Source: a virus. Taken from it: 64,000 nt of DNA. Shown piece after piece: positions 59,838 through 64,000 of this stretch (position 1 is its first letter; each line of letters begins with the position of its first letter). The DNA lies in IMG/VR virus record IMGVR_UViG_3300020474_000004, positions 1-64,000 of that record, one strand, 5' to 3'. The notes under the pieces are model-generated. The model saw nothing but the letters and a program-made list of their open reading frames with translations. It made no database searches and was not told where the DNA came from. The position numbers were made by a program, and so were the translations under genes.

Positions 59838-62066
59838 ATGGCGACTCCTCAATTATCTCCTGGAGTACTGGTAAGGGAGGTTGACCTAACAGTAGGAAGA
59901 GCTGATAATGTTTTAGATAACATTGGTGGCATTGCGGCACCATTTGAAATTGGACCTGTAGAAGAGGTAACTAATATCCCTACAGAGCAAAGACTTCTGT
60001 CTGTATTCGGAGAACCAAAGGAAGCAGATAGTCACTATGAGTATTGGATGAGTGCATCGTCCTACCTCTCATATGGTGGTGTTCTTAAGGTAGTAAGAGC
60101 AGACGATGACGATCTGAAGAACTCGAATGCAGGTGTAGGAATTGCAAATACAACTACACTGAAAATCAAGAACTACGACGACTACGGTAACAACTACGAG
60201 TCAGCAACTGACTTCTACTATGCTGCTAAGAATCCAGGTTCTTGGGCAGATGGACTGAAGGTTTGCTACATCGACGACCTTGCAGACCAGACACTTGGAG
60301 TTTCGACAAACAGCGCAGGTGCAAACCTTGGACTTGCTGGTTTAGGTGCTACAGTTGGAATGGGTGTTACTGCAGCAATTTCTGGAGTTCTTCCAAATGC
60401 ATCGACTGGTGGCACATCCTCTTTCACTGGATATCTGAAAGCAATTGTCACCGGAGTAAGCACAGCAACATCTGGAACCGCAAGTTCTATTGATGTAAAG
60501 ATTGTTTCGAGAGTAGACTCCGCAGGAACAGAAACAAGAATTGATTATGCAGAGGGAGATGGATTCTCATCCTTCGATACTGCTGATACATTATTCTTCA
60601 CATCTAATGCAGGAAATGTAACTACAGGACAAGCAGTAGCAACCGCAGTTGACTGGTATGATCAGCAGACTTTAGGTCTTACAAATTCCACAGTATACTG
60701 GAAGACTCTTGCTCCAAAACCAGGAACAAGTGTTTATGCTGATGAAAGACAAGGACATGGCGATGAACTTCACATCGCTGTTGTTGATGACAATGGAGAT
60801 TTAACCGGAGTCAAAGGTAATATCCTTGAGAAGCACACTGGTCTTTCCAAAGCAACAGATGCTGTATCTGCTGTTAATGCTCCACAAAAGATTTACTATA
60901 AAGATTATATTAGAGATTTATCTACCAACCTTTACGCTGGTAAAAATCCTCTCGCTGCTATTGATGCTCATCATGGAACTGCCCCAACGGCAACTGGATT
61001 TACTGCCTATACTGGAGTAAAATCAGCATCCTTTACCGCAGAAGGTGGCGCTGCAAACCAAGGTGGAGTTGCACAAGATAAGCAATTCCTTTCTATCGGT
61101 AATAAGACTTATACCTTCGCAGGTGGTAATGATTACCAGAGCACTGGTGGAGATGGTTACAAGGCAGACCTTGGAAAACTTATTTCCGCATACGGACTCT
61201 TTAGTAATAAGGATGAAACCGAAGTTGACTTCTTAATCATGGGACCTGGTTGTGATACTGAAGCACAATCTCAAGCAAAAGCAAATTATCTTATCTCTCT
61301 CGCAGGAGCAAGAAAAGATTGTATGGCAGTTGTTGGTCCTCATAGAGCAAACGTTGTCAACATCACAAACACTGAGACTCAGACAACCAATCTGATTAAC
61401 TATTTCAGCCCATTACAATCCTCTTCCTACGCGGTATTTGATTCCGGTTATAAGTATACCTTTGATCGTTTCAATAACAAGTTCCGTTATATTCCATGCA
61501 ACCCAGATGTTGCTGGAATGATGGCAAGAACTGCTCTCAACTCCTATCCATGGTTCTCACCAGCAGGTCAGCAGAGAGGTGTTATTAATAACGCTGTTAA
61601 ACTTGCTTACAACCCATCTAAGACTCAAAGAGATCGTCTCTATCCTAAGAGAATCAACTCCTTCATCACTTCGCCTGGTGCTGGAACATTCCTCTTCGGT
61701 GATAAGACTGCACTTGCTTATCAGTCTGCTTTCGACAGAATCAACGTTCGCCGCTTGTTCCTCACAATTGAGCAATCACTTGAGAGAGCAGCACAAGCAC
61801 AACTCTTCGAACTCAACGACGAGTTAACGAGAGCAAACTTTAGAAACATTGTTGAACCATACCTCCGTGATGTTCAAGCAAAGAGAGGACTGATTGACTT
61901 CCTCGTTATCTGTGATGAGTCGAATAACACACCAGATGTTATTGATAATAATGAATTTAGAGCAGACATCTTCCTGAAGCCTGCCAAGTCGATTAACTTC
62001 ATTACACTTACTTTCGTCGCCACACGTACTGGAGCAAGTTTCCAGGAAGTCGCTGGTAGAGTTTGA
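59838..62066 (+). CDS. gp18: gp18-like contractile tail sheath protein, 742 aa
   Basis: gp18 is the contractile sheath subunit. The N-terminal part LSPGVLVREVDLTVGRADNV is the family hallmark. The C-terminal third is conserved: FNNKFRYIPCNPDVAGMMAR, then NSYPWFSPAGQQRGVINNAV and GAGTFLFGDKTALAYQSAFD, and it ends FRADIFLKPAKSINFITLTF plus VATRTGASFQEV. It is about 80 residues longer than T4 gp18 (659 aa), with a Gly/Thr/Ser insertion around 155-300. The strong start context and position before gp19 leave little doubt. Confidence 0.95.
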   Translation: MATPQLSPGVLVREVDLTVGRADNVLDNIGGIAAPFEIGPVEEVTNIPTEQRLLSVFGEPKEADSHYEYWMSASSYLSYGGVLKVVRADDDDLKNSNAGVGIANTTTLKIKNYDDYGNNYESATDFYYAAKNPGSWADGLKVCYIDDLADQTLGVSTNSAGANLGLAGLGATVGMGVTAAISGVLPNASTGGTSSFTGYLKAIVTGVSTATSGTASSIDVKIVSRVDSAGTETRIDYAEGDGFSSFDTADTLFFTSNAGNVTTGQAVATAVDWYDQQTLGLTNSTVYWKTLAPKPGTSVYADERQGHGDELHIAVVDDNGDLTGVKGNILEKHTGLSKATDAVSAVNAPQKIYYKDYIRDLSTNLYAGKNPLAAIDAHHGTAPTATGFTAYTGVKSASFTAEGGAANQGGVAQDKQFLSIGNKTYTFAGGNDYQSTGGDGYKADLGKLISAYGLFSNKDETEVDFLIMGPGCDTEAQSQAKANYLISLAGARKDCMAVVGPHRANVVNITNTETQTTNLINYFSPLQSSSYAVFDSGYKYTFDRFNNKFRYIPCNPDVAGMMARTALNSYPWFSPAGQQRGVINNAVKLAYNPSKTQRDRLYPKRINSFITSPGAGTFLFGDKTALAYQSAFDRINVRRLFLTIEQSLERAAQAQLFELNDELTRANFRNIVEPYLRDVQAKRGLIDFLVICDESNNTPDVIDNNEFRADIFLKPAKSINFITLTFVATRTGASFQEVAGRV

Positions 62067-62099
62067 TCATAATCATAAAATAACGGAGGATTTCTAAAA

Positions 62100-62771
62100 A
62101 TGTCAAACTTACGCACGCTCACCTCTTTTAAATCCGCACTTTTGGGTGGGGGAGCAAGACCAAATTTATTCGAAGTTTCAATTCCAACATTCCCAGCAGC
62201 AGCATTACAATCTATTCCAAATCAAGAGTGGAATGCTGCTGCTCAAACGGATCTAAACTTCATGTGTAAGGCTGCCCAGTTGCCTGCATCTAATATTGCT
62301 TCTATCGATATTCCTTTTAGAGGTCGTACTCTGAAGGTTGCTGGTGATAGAACCATCGAAAACTGGACAATCACAATCCTTAATGATGAAGGATTCACTT
62401 TGAGAACTAAATTTGAAATTTGGATGAATGGTATTGCTAAATTGGATGACAATACTGGTGCTACAAGTCCAGCTGCTTATATGGCAGAAGCATACGTCTA
62501 TCAGTTAGGTAGAGGATATGCTAAGAACAAGCATAGTACATCCAATGGAGGAGCAGGTGATGCTGCTGCTGAACCACCAGTAAAAGTTAAGCCTCTTAGA
62601 TCTTATACTTTCCATTCCATCTTCCCAGTAAACGTATCTGCGATTGATCTCTCTTACGATTCGAGTGATACAATTGAAGAGTTTACAGTTGAGTTTGCTG
62701 TTCAGAGTATTTCTGCTAACGGAGCAACCGGTGAGACAGATCAGAACGGAGTAACAATCAACGGATTCTGA
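62100..62771 (+). CDS. gp19: gp19-like tail tube protein, 223 aa
   Basis: gp19 makes the inner tail tube. The Shine-Dalgarno GGAGG lies 12 nt upstream. The N-terminal LTSFKSALLGGGARPNLFEV, then the DLNFMCKAAQLPASNIASID segment and PFRGRTLKVAGDRTIENWTI, and LNDEGFTLRTKFEIWMNGIA match the family. It is longer than T4 gp19 (163 aa); the added residues include a Gly/Ala-rich loop (NGGAGDAAAEPPVKV). It follows gp18 by 33 nt, the standard order. Confidence 0.94.
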   Translation: MSNLRTLTSFKSALLGGGARPNLFEVSIPTFPAAALQSIPNQEWNAAAQTDLNFMCKAAQLPASNIASIDIPFRGRTLKVAGDRTIENWTITILNDEGFTLRTKFEIWMNGIAKLDDNTGATSPAAYMAEAYVYQLGRGYAKNKHSTSNGGAGDAAAEPPVKVKPLRSYTFHSIFPVNVSAIDLSYDSSDTIEEFTVEFAVQSISANGATGETDQNGVTINGF

Positions 62772-62791
62772 TTGACTCTATTTTCTCTCCT

Positions 62792-62799
62792 AATAAATA
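62792..62799 (+). promoter_or_regulatory. T4-like late promoter motif before gp20
   Basis: AATAAATA, 26 nt before the gp20 start at 62826. Confidence 0.48.
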
Positions 62800-62825
62800 G
62801 TAGAGATACAGTTTAGAGTTTAATA

Positions 62826-64000
62826 ATGTCCAAATTATTTGGGTTCTCTATTGAGGATACTGAACCACTCTCACCATCAGTAGTCTCCCCCGTCCCTCAG
62901 TCAAATGAGGACGGGGTTGACCACTATATGAGTAGTGGTTTTTTTGGTTCCTACGTAGATATTGAAGGCGTATATAAAACTGAATTTGATCTCATCAAGA
63001 GATATCGTGAGATGGCGCTTCATCCAGAGTGTGATAGTGCGATTGAAGATATTGTAAACGAGGCAATCGTTTCTGATAGTAACGATACTCCTGTTGAGAT
63101 TGAACTCTCAAACCTTAATGCTAGCGATGGTATTAAGAAATCTATTAGACAAGAATTTAAGCACATCATAGATTTACTGGATTTTAATAAGAAAGCACAT
63201 GAAATCTATAGGAATTGGTACATTGATGGTAGACTTTATTATCATAAAATAATCGATCTAAAGAAACCTGAAGATGGTATTCAGGAACTTCGTTATATTG
63301 ACGCAATGAAAATGCGTTATGTAAGGAAGCAAAAGAAGAATGAAAAGAAAGAACTAAATCGTCTCAATCCATTGAAGCAAGATCCAATGGATTATGATTT
63401 CCCAGAATTGGAAGAGTTTTTTATCTATAATCCAAAAGCGGGAATGGGTGGCAACCCAATGCAATCAAGTGCGAGTCAAGGTATTAAAATGACTAAAGAC
63501 TCAGTAGCTTATTGTACATCTGGTTTAGTAGATAGAAATAAAGGATCAACGCTTTCATATCTTCATAAAGCAATCAAGTCTCTCAATCAACTGAGAATGA
63601 TTGAGGATAGTCTCGTCATTTATAGACTTTCAAGAGCACCAGAACGTCGTATTTTCTATATTGATGTTGGCAATCTTCCAAAAATTAAAGCAGAACAGTA
63701 TCTGCGTGACGTTATGATGAGATATCGTAACAAGTTAGTATACGATGCGTCCACAGGAGAGATTCGTGATGACAAAAAGTACATGGCTATGCTTGAGGAC
63801 TTCTGGTTGCCCAGACGTGAAGGAGGCAGAGGAACTGAAATTTCTACTCTTCCTGGCGGTCAAAACCTGGGAGAAATCACTGACATTGAGTATTTTAAGA
63901 AGAAACTTTACAGGTCCCTTAATGTTCCGCCGTCACGTATGGACGGAGAAGGTGGATTTAATCTGGGTAGATCATCTGAAATACTTAGGGATGAACTGAA
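62826..64000 (+). CDS. gp20: gp20-like portal protein, truncated at the right edge
   Basis: The frame is open from ATG 62826 to the end of the window (391 codons, no stop). gp20 is the dodecameric portal through which DNA is packaged. It contains YKTEFDLIKRYREMALHPEC and DSAIEDIVNEAIVS, then RNWYIDGRLYYHKIIDLKKP and LRYIDAMKMRYVRKQKKNEK, RAPERRIFYIDVGNLPKIKA, and SLNVPPSRMDGEGGFNLGRS, all typical of cyanophage gp20, the standard cyanomyovirus marker gene. The start has no strong Shine-Dalgarno but lies after the late motif. About a quarter to a third of the protein is probably beyond the window. Confidence 0.95.
   Translation, partial: MSKLFGFSIEDTEPLSPSVVSPVPQSNEDGVDHYMSSGFFGSYVDIEGVYKTEFDLIKRYREMALHPECDSAIEDIVNEAIVSDSNDTPVEIELSNLNASDGIKKSIRQEFKHIIDLLDFNKKAHEIYRNWYIDGRLYYHKIIDLKKPEDGIQELRYIDAMKMRYVRKQKKNEKKELNRLNPLKQDPMDYDFPELEEFFIYNPKAGMGGNPMQSSASQGIKMTKDSVAYCTSGLVDRNKGSTLSYLHKAIKSLNQLRMIEDSLVIYRLSRAPERRIFYIDVGNLPKIKAEQYLRDVMMRYRNKLVYDASTGEIRDDKKYMAMLEDFWLPRREGGRGTEISTLPGGQNLGEITDIEYFKKKLYRSLNVPPSRMDGEGGFNLGRSSEILRDEL

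Noticed and set aside
63745-63999. 84-aa frame near the right edge
   Set aside because: It is a shifted frame within gp20, whose own frame is open and matches the portal family throughout.
1-64000. CRISPR array, insertion sequence or integrase
   Set aside because: No regularly spaced identical repeats with unique spacers, no transposase or recombinase motif, and no target-site duplications were seen. The repeats in the fibre genes are coding.

Overview
The window is a 64-kb segment of a T4-type myovirus genome, almost certainly a marine cyanophage (Synechococcus or Prochlorococcus). All confident genes lie on the + strand. The late half follows the T4 structural order gp25-gp6-gp7-gp8-(fibre and neck genes)-gp13-gp14-gp15-gp16-(fibres)-gp17-gp18-gp19-gp20. 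Many of these proteins are longer than their T4 counterparts. Several small genes (for example those at 9154, 11124, 36246 and 56196) look like proteins I know only from cyanophages. No photosynthesis gene, integrase, tRNA or CRISPR array was seen, so the host assignment rests on synteny and protein style.

Region 1 (1-4616) is a DNA-transaction cassette. It holds a possible PD-(D/E)XK-type nuclease, a small unknown protein, a ParB-fold protein, a beta-class DNA methyltransferase and a protein with a ligase-type nucleotidyltransferase KxDG motif. Each step has its own sigma70-like promoter, and one promoter is built into an 11-bp inverted repeat. Region 2 (4617-9300) is a run of about 18 tiny, mostly acidic proteins. 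They often overlap by ATGA and have G-poor leaders in place of Shine-Dalgarno sites. A recurrent promoter cassette (GTCCACTACCCCTTGC, 17 bp, then an extended -10) appears here. One member carries HExxH, and two (6758 and 8247) appear to be paralogues.

Region 3 (9298-10098) is the early/late junction. It contains a terminator, three TGTGGAWAA boxes (the middle one a perfect DnaA box) spaced two helical turns apart, strong sigma70-like promoters, a 59-aa gene and a hairpin with a GC-rich loop.

Region 4 (10099-64000) is the late module: a glycosyltransferase-like gene, then baseplate wedge, neck, small terminase, four fibre or structural giants, large terminase, sheath, tube and portal (cut by the window end). 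T4-like late promoter motifs (NNTAAATA) stand before eleven of these genes or gene groups. Five very large genes (4070, 2547, 1116, 1331 and 2411 aa) take up most of the region. They carry YHYH, PKD, LamG-like and GxGY beta-repeat modules and, in the 1331-aa fibre, a cupredoxin-like domain with the complete type-1 copper ligand set.
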